Source of the DNA: Planctomycetaceae bacterium
GTDB lineage: Bacteria; Planctomycetota; Phycisphaerae; Phycisphaerales; SM1A02
NCBI GenBank assembly: GCA_027488265.1
Contig: JAIYCA010000070.1
Coordinates: 1-12,585 of the forward strand
Direction: 5' to 3'
DNA: 12,585 nt
The notes below the pieces were generated by a model. It searched no databases, was not told the DNA's origin, and saw nothing but the letters and a program-made list of their open reading frames with translations. Position 1 is the stretch's first letter; every line of letters starts with the position of its first letter. The position numbers and the translations under genes were made by a program. Of this stretch, positions 6,149 to 12,585 are shown one piece after another.

Positions 6149-8371
6149 ATGGCAAGTGCGAAGACCGCTTGGGGCATCGAGATCGGCCAGTACGAAGTCA
6201 AGGCCATTCAGCTCGAGGTCGCTGGAGATGGCGTGCGGGTGCGTGACTTCTGGGTTCAGAAGCACGACATTGTGTTGACGAATCCTGAACTCCGCGCAGA
6301 CGGAGCCGATGGCGCGATCAGCAAAGCGCGCGTTGTGCTCGAGATGACGCTCTCGCAACTCGCGACGCAGAAGAAACTCGAAGGCTCACCAGTTGTGGTG
6401 AGTTTCAGTTGGATGCAAAATCGCGGTTTTGCACGCTTCTCGAAGCTTCCACCTGTCGAGAGTCAGAAGCAAGTCGAGAGTTTGGTTCGCTACGAGGCGG
6501 AACAGCAGATTCCGTTCCCTCTCGACGAGGTTGAATGGGATTTTCATGCATTCACAAGCGAAGATTCTCCCGACGTCGACGTCGGCATCTTTGCAATTCA
6601 ACGCGAGCCGTTGGAAGACTTCTTGGCGCTCGTGAGTGACAAACTCGGGATTGCTCCCGCTGCAGTCACACTCGCTCCTGTTGCGTTGTACAACGCGATG
6701 GCATTCGATCGCGATCTCGCCGATCGCAACGAATCGCTGGTCCTCGTGGACATTGGCACTTCTGCGACGGATCTCATCGTTGCGGATGGACGGCGATGTT
6801 GGATGCGAACCTTCCCGCTTGGTGGCCACGATTTCACCGAGGCGATCACCAACGAGCAGAAGTTCAGCTACAAGACAGCGGACGATCTCAAGCAGAAGAG
6901 CGCGACGAGTGAGCACGCGAAGGCGATCATGGGCCTCATGCGGCCAGTTTTGATTGATCTTGTCGGTGACGTGCAGAAGTCGTTGACCTTCTATGCGCAG
7001 CAAAACAAGGACGCCCGACTCAAGAATGTGTTGGGCCTTGGCTCCACGCTCAAGATTCCTGGATTGCGTAAGTTTTTGGGTCTGCAACTCAATCTCGAAG
7101 TTGAGCGTCTTGATGGTTTCCGAAAGTTGACCATCGATGGAATCACTCCATCGACGCCGAAGGCAAAGAAGGGTGCAGAGTCAGCGGAACCGGCCACTCC
7201 AAGCCTTGCTGCAGCGGATTTCGCCGAGTACACGCTGAATTTCGCGGTGGCATACGGACTTGCGCTGCAAGGTCTTGGCCTCGCGACGGTCGATGTGAAT
7301 CTCCTGCCGCTCAACCGCATGCGAAATCAGATTTGGCAGAAGAAGCAGCGGTGGTTCGCTGCTGCTGCTGCAGTCGCTGTCGCAGCTGGTGGCTTGATGT
7401 TTGTGCGCGGAATTCTCGACAACGCCGCGCTGGGTGACGTGTCTGCGAAGGCTGCGGCCGAACAGCAAGTGAGCCGTGCGAAGCGCTACCAAAGCGACAT
7501 CGCGAGCGTCTCAAGTGACGTCGGCGCGCGTTCCAAGAACATGCTCGCGCTTCTCGAAGATCGTGAAGTCTGGCCGTTCATCGTCAATGACGCAGTGCGC
7601 GCGGTGGCAGCCGGAAACGACGCTTCGTCGCTCGCCGACAACGTCGACCTTACGAAGGCCGATGAAAAGCGTCGCCAAACACTCCTCCGCGATCTGTCGG
7701 GAACCTACAAGTTCAATGCAGGAAAGCGGGTCATCGAGGTCACGCTCAACGTAGAAGCGAACGCGGGTGATTCGCCGGCTGAACACTTTGCTGGCACCGT
7801 CGGGAAGTGGTTGCAGGACAACTCCAAGCGCGATGGCGTGCCTTACACGATTGACAACGTGAAGTGGAGTTACACCAAGATGAAAGTCGGAGCCGATGGC
7901 ACGCTGGCTGCTGAAGCCTCGTCTTCATCGAGCACCAACAATGCTCAAGAAGCCCCGACGGGAATCGAAGGTGGAAACTTCTCTGCTCCAGGTGGCTCCT
8001 TCACCGCGGGCGGGACCGATGGTGGAAACAACTTCGGCGGACTCTCTGGAAAGCGAACTGCTGGCCAGGGAGGCACCTTGAATCGTCCAGGTGGACGGCT
8101 TGGCGGAACAGGCGTCGGTGGGGGATTCAACGCACCAGGCGGCGCTGACGAAGGCGCAGCGGAATCTGGTGACGCCAAGTTCAATCGGCGCACCGGTGAA
8201 GGACAAGAGGCTGCACCTGCAGATCTCGACAAACTTGCTCCGATCCCAAACCGCCCCGGTGTGTTTGTGAAGGACAGCACGATTTACGTAGGAAAGATCA
8301 CGTTTGAAGTGAAGCTTGCCGGCGATATCGCCGCAGCGGCTCCGGCCGAAACGCCGGTGGAGGGTCAGTAA
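6149..8371 (+). CDS. pilM: PilM-PilN fusion, type IV pilus-like assembly protein with Gly-rich C-terminal extension
   Basis: Of 740 residues, the first 380 or so are a PilM-type actin/FtsA-like ATPase. Visible motifs are the phosphate-1 loop AWGIEIGQYEVKAIQL (7-22), the PilM hallmark EAEQQIPFPLDEVEWDF (116-132), phosphate-2 DIGTSATDLIV (201-211) and the C-terminal nucleotide site GLGSTLKIPGLRKF (296-309). Then comes VDVNLLPLNRMRNQIWQKK (381-399), the PilN-type cytoplasmic tail that PilM normally binds, and a membrane span at about 402-420 with periplasmic residues 421-580. So PilM and PilN are joined in one chain. A disordered Gly-rich segment (about 600-672) follows, with repeats of the type GGxFxAPGG, then a tail (691-725, PIPNRPGVFVKDSTIYVGKI). 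Typical PilM is about 350 residues, so nearly half is extra. GGAGAG at 6137-6142 sets the start. The stop overlaps the next gene by 1 bp (TAATG), implying translational coupling. Expected role: linking cytoplasmic motor components to the inner-membrane platform of a T4P/T2SS-like machine. Confidence 0.92.
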   Translation: MASAKTAWGIEIGQYEVKAIQLEVAGDGVRVRDFWVQKHDIVLTNPELRADGADGAISKARVVLEMTLSQLATQKKLEGSPVVVSFSWMQNRGFARFSKLPPVESQKQVESLVRYEAEQQIPFPLDEVEWDFHAFTSEDSPDVDVGIFAIQREPLEDFLALVSDKLGIAPAAVTLAPVALYNAMAFDRDLADRNESLVLVDIGTSATDLIVADGRRCWMRTFPLGGHDFTEAITNEQKFSYKTADDLKQKSATSEHAKAIMGLMRPVLIDLVGDVQKSLTFYAQQNKDARLKNVLGLGSTLKIPGLRKFLGLQLNLEVERLDGFRKLTIDGITPSTPKAKKGAESAEPATPSLAAADFAEYTLNFAVAYGLALQGLGLATVDVNLLPLNRMRNQIWQKKQRWFAAAAAVAVAAGGLMFVRGILDNAALGDVSAKAAAEQQVSRAKRYQSDIASVSSDVGARSKNMLALLEDREVWPFIVNDAVRAVAAGNDASSLADNVDLTKADEKRRQTLLRDLSGTYKFNAGKRVIEVTLNVEANAGDSPAEHFAGTVGKWLQDNSKRDGVPYTIDNVKWSYTKMKVGADGTLAAEASSSSSTNNAQEAPTGIEGGNFSAPGGSFTAGGTDGGNNFGGLSGKRTAGQGGTLNRPGGRLGGTGVGGGFNAPGGADEGAAESGDAKFNRRTGEGQEAAPADLDKLAPIPNRPGVFVKDSTIYVGKITFEVKLAGDIAAAAPAETPVEGQ

Positions 8372-9843
8372 TGGCGAAGCAACTTCCTAAGCAAGTTCAA
8401 GTCGCGGTTGATTGGGCCAAGTCCAATTCTCTGATCGCGGTGTTTGCTGGAATGGTGATTGTGGTTCCCGTTGGTTGCTACTTTGCAGCCGACTGGTTTG
8501 GCGAGAGCGTGCGCGCAGAAGCTGACGGTAAGGCGAAGTCTTACACCGCGGTTTCATCCGCCCTCAACTCTTCTGCCGAGTTACCGATTCCTGGGGGCGA
8601 ATCAGTCCGACTTGAAGGTCTCCCAAATGAGAAGACCGTCGAAGAGTTTCGCAAGATCCTCGAGGGCGCGAAGGCGGATTCGTCAGGCGTCTACACGGTT
8701 GCGCTCTCGCGCAACAAGGGGACTCCTGCCCACGAACCAGTGGTCGCGAACTCCGTGTTTCCAAACTACCCAAAGAATTTCGGTGATGCAGATCGCGTCC
8801 GGACATTGTTCGTTCGTGCGTTGAACAAGCGCTACGAGGACCTTCTGAAGGACATCAATGCGGGCTCACCTCCTCAAGGCAGTTTGGTCGCCGAAAAGGT
8901 TTCGGCTGTTGAAAAGCGATTCATCGCCGACGCTGGAGTTGATTCGCTCGACAAGATCAAGGACGAGGCTGAGCGACAGAAGCAGAAGGACATCCTCGCC
9001 AAGCAGTTGTTGGACACGCGGCTTGGTGTGTGCAACGAGGTGGCGCTGAACATCTCGATGTACGCCGCGCTCTCAGCCCTTACGGTTCCGAGCGAGGACG
9101 ACCCCGCGATCGCAGGTCTCTTCAAGGACATGAAGGACGCAGACGCGCAGGATCGAATGCTGTTTGACTTGCAGTGGCAGTATTGGATTGCGGCTGACGT
9201 GCTTCGTGCCTTCGAGGCAGCGAACGGCGGAACAGAAAACTCTGTTTTGAAGAACCCCGTGAAGCGTCTTGTTTCATTGCGAGTTCTGCCCATGGAAGCA
9301 GTTTCCGCAGCGCCCGCGGCTGGCGAGGCATCAACTATGGGTGGCGCGGAGGTTCCCGCAGAAGGTGCGACGACGGGTACAGAAGGTGAAGCTGCGCCGA
9401 CTGATGGTGGGAGCGCACCAGCTCCAGCTGCAACTCTTGGCCCCCCAGCAATCGATAACACCGTCGAAGCCGCGCGCGACTTTGCAAAGCGGTTCACTGG
9501 ACGTGTTTCGAACGGCGTGTATGACGTACGGTTGGCTGAAGTCACCTTCGTCGCTGAGACTTCGAAGTTGCCTCTCGTCTTCGCAAAGTTGGCAGACGAG
9601 AACTTTATGACCATCACAAATGTGCGAATCGCTCCAGCCGACGCATTTGCGGCGGCTCGATCCGGATTCGTTTACGGCATTGAGCCTGTGAGCGAGGTCA
9701 CCGCGACGATCGAGTCTGTTTGGTTCCGTGAGTGGACGGCGGAGTTCATGCCAGCGGTGCTCCGAACAGCACTCGGAATTCAGTCGAAGTCGCCAGAGTC
9801 TGCGACGTCCTCGGATTCCGAAACCTCCACGCAAGGTGGTTAA
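8371..9843 (+). CDS. PilO-like (Amuc_1100-like) single-pass inner-membrane protein
   Basis: The 490-residue protein has a short basic cytoplasmic N-terminus, one membrane span at about 20-40, and a large periplasmic part. Residues 45-300 are mainly helical. A stretch rich in Ala, Gly, Thr and Pro (about 311-358) forms a linker. The C-terminal domain (about 364-468) has alternating strand/helix character (YDVRLAEVTFVAETSKLPLV, then NFMTITNVRI and VTATIESVWFREW). That pattern fits the ferredoxin-like PilO/Amuc_1100 fold, including its LP..F..LA...NF....NV core, as I recall it. The call rests mainly on topology, this pattern and position right after PilM-PilN. GGAGGG (8359-8364) precedes the ATG, which overlaps the upstream stop. 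The last 20 residues are Ser/Thr-rich and disordered. PilO partners PilN in the alignment complex. Amuc_1100 itself is known as an Akkermansia surface protein, so the exact role here is open. Confidence 0.8.
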   Translation: MAKQLPKQVQVAVDWAKSNSLIAVFAGMVIVVPVGCYFAADWFGESVRAEADGKAKSYTAVSSALNSSAELPIPGGESVRLEGLPNEKTVEEFRKILEGAKADSSGVYTVALSRNKGTPAHEPVVANSVFPNYPKNFGDADRVRTLFVRALNKRYEDLLKDINAGSPPQGSLVAEKVSAVEKRFIADAGVDSLDKIKDEAERQKQKDILAKQLLDTRLGVCNEVALNISMYAALSALTVPSEDDPAIAGLFKDMKDADAQDRMLFDLQWQYWIAADVLRAFEAANGGTENSVLKNPVKRLVSLRVLPMEAVSAAPAAGEASTMGGAEVPAEGATTGTEGEAAPTDGGSAPAPAATLGPPAIDNTVEAARDFAKRFTGRVSNGVYDVRLAEVTFVAETSKLPLVFAKLADENFMTITNVRIAPADAFAAARSGFVYGIEPVSEVTATIESVWFREWTAEFMPAVLRTALGIQSKSPESATSSDSETSTQGG

Positions 9844-9942
9844 GTGGCTTCTTGTAGTTTCGCAGCGTGAACCTTGCTCCTCCGAAACTCATGTCAAGCG
9901 TTCCAGTGGAAGACGTGTGGTAAACCGATGTTCATCAATCGC

Positions 9943-9966
9943 CAACGCTGATTCATCGCAGCGTTG
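9943..9966 (+). other. Intra-operon hairpin (8-bp perfect stem)
   Basis: CAACGCTG (9943-9950) and CAGCGTTG (9959-9966) form a perfect 8-bp stem with an 8-nt loop in the 140-bp spacer before the third gene. No T-run follows, so it is not a standard terminator. It ends about 7 nt before the ribosome binding site (AGGA, 9973-9976), so it could stabilise the downstream mRNA, mark a processing point or tune expression of the 650-aa protein. Confidence 0.5.
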
Positions 9967-9983
9967 ATGCGTAGGAAGACCAA

Positions 9984-11936
9984 ATGAAGACCAAAGGCAT
10001 CTCGTTCTTCGAACAGCACGTCGAAAAGATCGTGCTCGGCGTATCCGGAGTTGTGTTCGTGAGCGTGCTCGTGTGGCAACTCTTCCCGACCACCGTCAAG
10101 GTGGATGGGAAGAACGTGGCCCTCGGGGATCTCGATCGAGAGATCTCGACAAAGACCGAGATGCTGAAGCGCAAACTCGACACGGAGAACACGCCGCTCA
10201 GCGAGCAGCTCAAGGGCAAGTTGCCACCGACGATCGACGGCTCGGCGTACTCAGCGATCGCGGCGGCACGCACGCTTTCGCCAGACGCCCTTCCGCAGAT
10301 TGAGCCGCGTCTTGCGCGGGCTATTCAGTCGAGTGGTGGGGTGGGTTCTGACACGTACTACGTTCCGGTTCTCGCCGCAGCCAAGATGGGTTCAACACTG
10401 CAGTTCGACGACACCGTTGACGCAACGTTCATTCAGCAGAATCCAAAGGCGAAAGAACTCCCAGCGTTTGTTGGAGCCTCGCTCGACGTATCTTGGCTTG
10501 TCCCCAGCGCGACTCTTGATGCAAAAGCGCTCTTCGCGGAGTTTGCGAAGTTCACTCAAGAAGCGAAGGCCATTCCGCCAGGCTGGTATCGGAACAATCT
10601 GTTTCTCGTAGACGTTGTTTTCGAACGACAGGAAGTTCTTCCTGATGGAACGAACGGTGCTACGAATCAGGTCGAAGTACTCCCCGCCGCGTTTACGCTT
10701 CGAGACAAGATTGTTCAGAACCCTGATGCGACGCTTCGCGATGCAGTTTGGGAGTCACTCTCAGACACGTCCACCCAGCGTGCTGTTCTGCAGCCCGAGT
10801 TCATTCCAACGAAGCGCGGAAACTTCAGCGCGGCGTCCATGTTGAACGACCCAAGTGAAGCTGCGGAAGGCGAGGATCCCAAACTCCGAAGCCTCCGAAA
10901 AAATGTCGCGAAGCAGTCGCTTGAAGTGAGCAGGCTCGAAGAGGATCTGAAAGCGCTCGGTGGGCCGCTTGAGGACACTTCAAAGGAAGACAAAAAGCGT
11001 GAGGACGAAGAGAAGAATGAGTCTGGCAGCGGCAATCGCGGTGGGAGCGGAAACAGTGGCCAGAATCGACCTGGCGGGGGTCTCGGCGGCGGTGGCCTGA
11101 GCGGCGGCATGGGAGGTGGCAAGAACACCGGCGGTGCCGACCCGAGGGATGAGGCAACCAAAGAGAAGCGGATCAAGATGACGAAGACTCTTCGCGAGAA
11201 GAAGGCACGTCTTGCGTCGCTGCAGAAAGAACTGGAGAAACTTGGCGCTTCTGTAGAGGCTTCGAAGGCCGTCGGTCCCTTTGATCCCAAGTCACAAGAT
11301 CGATTGGTTGTGTGGGCTCACGATCTCGGTGTATTGCCAGGGAAGACCTATCGATACCGAGTAGCACTCCGACCTTACAACCCATTCTTTACCTACGCGG
11401 GTCTCCTTGATAGGGAGCAAAAGTCGCTCGCTGGTCCTTTCACCATGGATACTCCTGTTTCGACTTGGAGCGACCCGGTGACAGTGGCCCCACGAATTGC
11501 GTTCTTCGTAACTGATGCAGTCCCTGGCGAAGGGCGGCTTGGTATTGGACAAGTCAGCGTCGAGATCTACACTTACCAAGATGGCGAACGGCGAGTTGAG
11601 CGAGTGACGCTTCAGCCAGGCGATCTCATTGCCGCGAAAGAAGACGACGCAGAAACGGGCTACTACCTCGTTGATGTTGTCGCTGATCCAACCGCGGAAC
11701 GCGGCGGAGCCGATCGTCGCGCGTCTGCCATTGCCATCATTCAGGCGGAGAATGGCAAGCTCTACGAAGTCAAAGTACCCAGCACTGAGGTTCGAAGTGA
11801 CCGGCGGCTGAATCTCCAAGACGAGGTTGAGTTGGCAAAGGCAGAGGCAGAGCAGAGGTCAGCCAACGATGATGGGGACTCAAAGGCAGGGGAGGGAACT
11901 CAGGCACCGCCCCCCCGCGGTCCGTCCGGAGGTTGA
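9984..11936 (+). CDS. Large single-pass membrane protein of the pilus-like cluster, coiled-coil and Gly-rich
   Basis: The 650-residue protein is not a named family to me, though similar proteins occur next to planctomycete pilM-type genes as I remember. It has one span near the N-terminus (about 15-34), so most of it is extracytoplasmic. Residues 35-290 form a mixed domain. Two charged coiled-coil helices (about 298-326 and 388-421) flank a disordered Gly/Ser/Asn segment (about 345-384, including NRPGGGLGGGG). They could fold back as a hairpin. The C-terminal half (about 436-612) looks beta-rich, with WAHDLGVLPGKTYRYRVALR (444-463), a fibronectin-III-like pattern. The tail (620-650) is acidic then Pro/Gly-rich. 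AGGA at 9973-9976 with 7-nt spacing sets the start. By position it may stand where PilP or a periplasmic linker would. It ends the operon, as a strong terminator follows. No enzymatic motif is seen. Confidence 0.85.
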   Translation: MKTKGISFFEQHVEKIVLGVSGVVFVSVLVWQLFPTTVKVDGKNVALGDLDREISTKTEMLKRKLDTENTPLSEQLKGKLPPTIDGSAYSAIAAARTLSPDALPQIEPRLARAIQSSGGVGSDTYYVPVLAAAKMGSTLQFDDTVDATFIQQNPKAKELPAFVGASLDVSWLVPSATLDAKALFAEFAKFTQEAKAIPPGWYRNNLFLVDVVFERQEVLPDGTNGATNQVEVLPAAFTLRDKIVQNPDATLRDAVWESLSDTSTQRAVLQPEFIPTKRGNFSAASMLNDPSEAAEGEDPKLRSLRKNVAKQSLEVSRLEEDLKALGGPLEDTSKEDKKREDEEKNESGSGNRGGSGNSGQNRPGGGLGGGGLSGGMGGGKNTGGADPRDEATKEKRIKMTKTLREKKARLASLQKELEKLGASVEASKAVGPFDPKSQDRLVVWAHDLGVLPGKTYRYRVALRPYNPFFTYAGLLDREQKSLAGPFTMDTPVSTWSDPVTVAPRIAFFVTDAVPGEGRLGIGQVSVEIYTYQDGERRVERVTLQPGDLIAAKEDDAETGYYLVDVVADPTAERGGADRRASAIAIIQAENGKLYEVKVPSTEVRSDRRLNLQDEVELAKAEAEQRSANDDGDSKAGEGTQAPPPRGPSGG

Positions 11937-11979
11937 TACTCTCGCTCAGAACTCAGTTTCAGTGCATCTCAACGCTTTT

Positions 11980-12013
11980 ACGCGGGCCGCAAATGCGGCC
12001 CGCGTCTTCTTTT
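11980..12013 (+). terminator. Rho-independent terminator of the pilM-type operon
   Basis: ACGCGGGCCGC (11980-11990), loop AAAT, and GCGGCCCGCGT (11995-12005) form a perfect 11-bp GC-rich stem, followed by CTTCTTTT. It lies 43 nt after the stop of the 650-aa gene and closes the three-gene unit. Confidence 0.92.
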
Positions 12014-12233
12014 CGCGGATAGTCTGTGGACAACTCAACAATCGCGCCCTACACCCTCGCTCCGGCAGGGGTGAGAACCAAAGAACAGGGGGCCGAAATG
12101 GCCTGTCAGGTTGGAGCATGGACGCGAGGTGTCATCCAAGTCGGTTTTTGCGACTCAGAAACGCATTATCAGCACGTTCACGGCGTCCAATATGCACACC
12201 AAGAAAAAAATCTCAACCCATCGCGCAAAGGCA
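12014..12233. other. Non-coding stretch upstream of strong promoter
   Basis: I find no credible gene in these 220 bases. Notable items are one DnaA-box-like 9-mer TGTGGACAA (12025-12033, one mismatch to TGTGGATAA), a hairpin pairing CACCCT (12052-12057) with AGGGGTG (12067-12073, one bulge), and an A-tract AAGAAAAAAA (12201-12210). The A-tract lies about 24 bp upstream of the -35 box and could act as an UP-element-like enhancer. Confidence 0.5.
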
Positions 12234-12261
12234 TTGACAGGTGTTTGGATTTCGCTATCAT
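12234..12261 (+). promoter_or_regulatory. Strong sigma70-type promoter, rRNA-operon-like
   Basis: TTGACA (12234-12239) is a perfect -35 and TATCAT (12256-12261) a near-consensus -10, with a 16-bp spacer. The bases after the -10 (TGCCCCTCC) form a GC-rich discriminator, typical of stringently controlled stable-RNA promoters. An A-tract sits upstream at 12201-12210. Transcription is predicted to start near 12268. It is the best promoter in the window. Confidence 0.75.
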
Positions 12262-12267
12262 TGCCCC

Positions 12268-12585
12268 TCCACACAACGGCCCGCAAAGCCGAAGAGTGGA
12301 TGAAAGTTCAGAGATGTTGGTTTGCCAACCTTTCTGAGCACCAGCATGTTCGATCAAATCGACTTGCCGAATCTTTGACAAGTTATGAAAGTGCAAATTG
12401 TCGCGATGCTGCGCGGCAGGTATGTAGTCTGAAAGGGTTACATAGATTGGACTGCGCAGCGAGTAATCGCACCGAGATATGAGCGCTAGGCGACTGCGTT
12501 CGATTCCAATTGTGGGTCGAGCGTTAACCTCATCAATGCAGTGAGGTTGTGATCCAGACTGGGGCGGGCTATCTTTGATAGTCAC
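12268..12585 (+). ncRNA. Structured RNA leader, probably of an rRNA operon (partial)
   Basis: Downstream of the promoter the sequence has no good ORF but many helices. A boxB-like hairpin pairs GGTT/AACC (12319-12330) with outer CAGA/TCTG (12309-12336). A boxA-like AATCTTTGACAA (about 12370-12381) follows, similar to the CTCTTTGACAA seen before many bacterial 16S genes. Next is a long stack: GCGAT plus GCTGCGC (12403-12414) pair with GCGCAGC and ATCGC (12454-12470). Inside is TATGTAGTCT-GAAA-GGGTTACATA (12421-12444), a 10-bp helix (with G-U pairs) on a GNRA tetraloop. Then AGCGCT/AGCGTT with CGAC/GTCG (12482-12525), AACCTCA/TGAGGTT (12526-12548) and GGCTATC/GATAGTC (12567-12583). Promoter, boxB and boxA order fits an rrn leader with antitermination sites. 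The 16S start (AGAGTTTGATC...) is not in the window, so this is inference. Another structured ncRNA is possible. Confidence 0.5.

Noticed and set aside
12025..12033. Single DnaA-box-like 9-mer TGTGGACAA
   Set aside because: A lone one-mismatch site with no cluster, no AT-rich unwinding region and no dnaA/dnaN nearby does not support an origin.
12026..12337. 103-codon ORF over the promoter region
   Set aside because: It has a GTG start without a ribosome binding site, spans a strong promoter and has no protein-like pattern.
12491..12515. tRNA T-loop-like GTTCGATTCC
   Set aside because: The flanking bases do not form the 5-bp T stem and no acceptor or anticodon arm can be built around it.
12178..12585. 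135-codon minus-strand ORF at the window end
   Set aside because: It covers the promoter, boxA-like site and RNA helices of the opposite strand. The composition is not gene-like.
1..12585. CRISPR arrays, insertion sequences, prophage or attachment sites
   Set aside because: No spaced direct repeats, transposase or integrase motifs, or flanking inverted repeats were seen. Base and codon use are uniform through the window.

Overview
The window looks like chromosomal DNA of a Planctomycetota bacterium, possibly of the Phycisphaerae lineage. It is GC-rich with mostly GC-ending codons. Three things suggest this lineage: a PilM/PilN-type protein followed by large single-pass membrane proteins with Gly-rich inserts, a ribosomal-S1-like protein with four S1 repeats, and a polytopic membrane protein of a kind I associate with this phylum. 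This assignment is inference from protein style, not from a database search.

Layout. (1) 3-944 (+) is the 3' part of a polytopic membrane protein cut by the window edge. It converges on (2) a YceH/DUF480 protein (1675-1010, -). (3) An unrecognised 216-aa protein (1698-2348, +) is divergent from yceH. The two start codons are 22 bp apart and flank a near-palindromic -10 element, which suggests a symmetric bidirectional promoter giving two leaderless mRNAs. (4) 2349-2564 has no clear gene apart from a possible 54-59 aa small ORF. (5) 2565-4259 (+) is a methyl-accepting chemotaxis protein whose extracytoplasmic sensor carries a CxxCH haem-c motif. (6) A perfect 20-bp inverted repeat forms a bidirectional terminator between it and (7) the S1-repeat protein (5755-4403, -). 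(8) 5756-6148 is a divergent intergenic region with dyads and hairpins.

(9) 6149-11936 (+) is a three-gene cluster ending at a strong intrinsic terminator. It encodes a PilM-PilN fusion with a Gly-rich C-terminal extension, a PilO-like (Amuc_1100-like) membrane protein that overlaps it by one base, and a 650-aa single-pass membrane protein with a coiled-coil / Gly-rich / coiled-coil centre. Together they look like the inner-membrane platform of a divergent type IV pilus or type II secretion-like machine. No PilP, PilQ, pilin or motor ATPase is present in the window. The first and third proteins share an NRPGG-x-LGG motif in their disordered segments.

(10) From 12014 to the end there is no convincing protein gene. 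Instead there is a strong sigma70-type promoter (TTGACA-16-TATCAT, GC-rich discriminator, upstream A-tract), a boxB-like hairpin, a boxA-like sequence and a chain of stable RNA helices. This is most easily read as the promoter and leader of an rRNA operon whose 16S gene would lie just past the window, but another structured RNA is possible.
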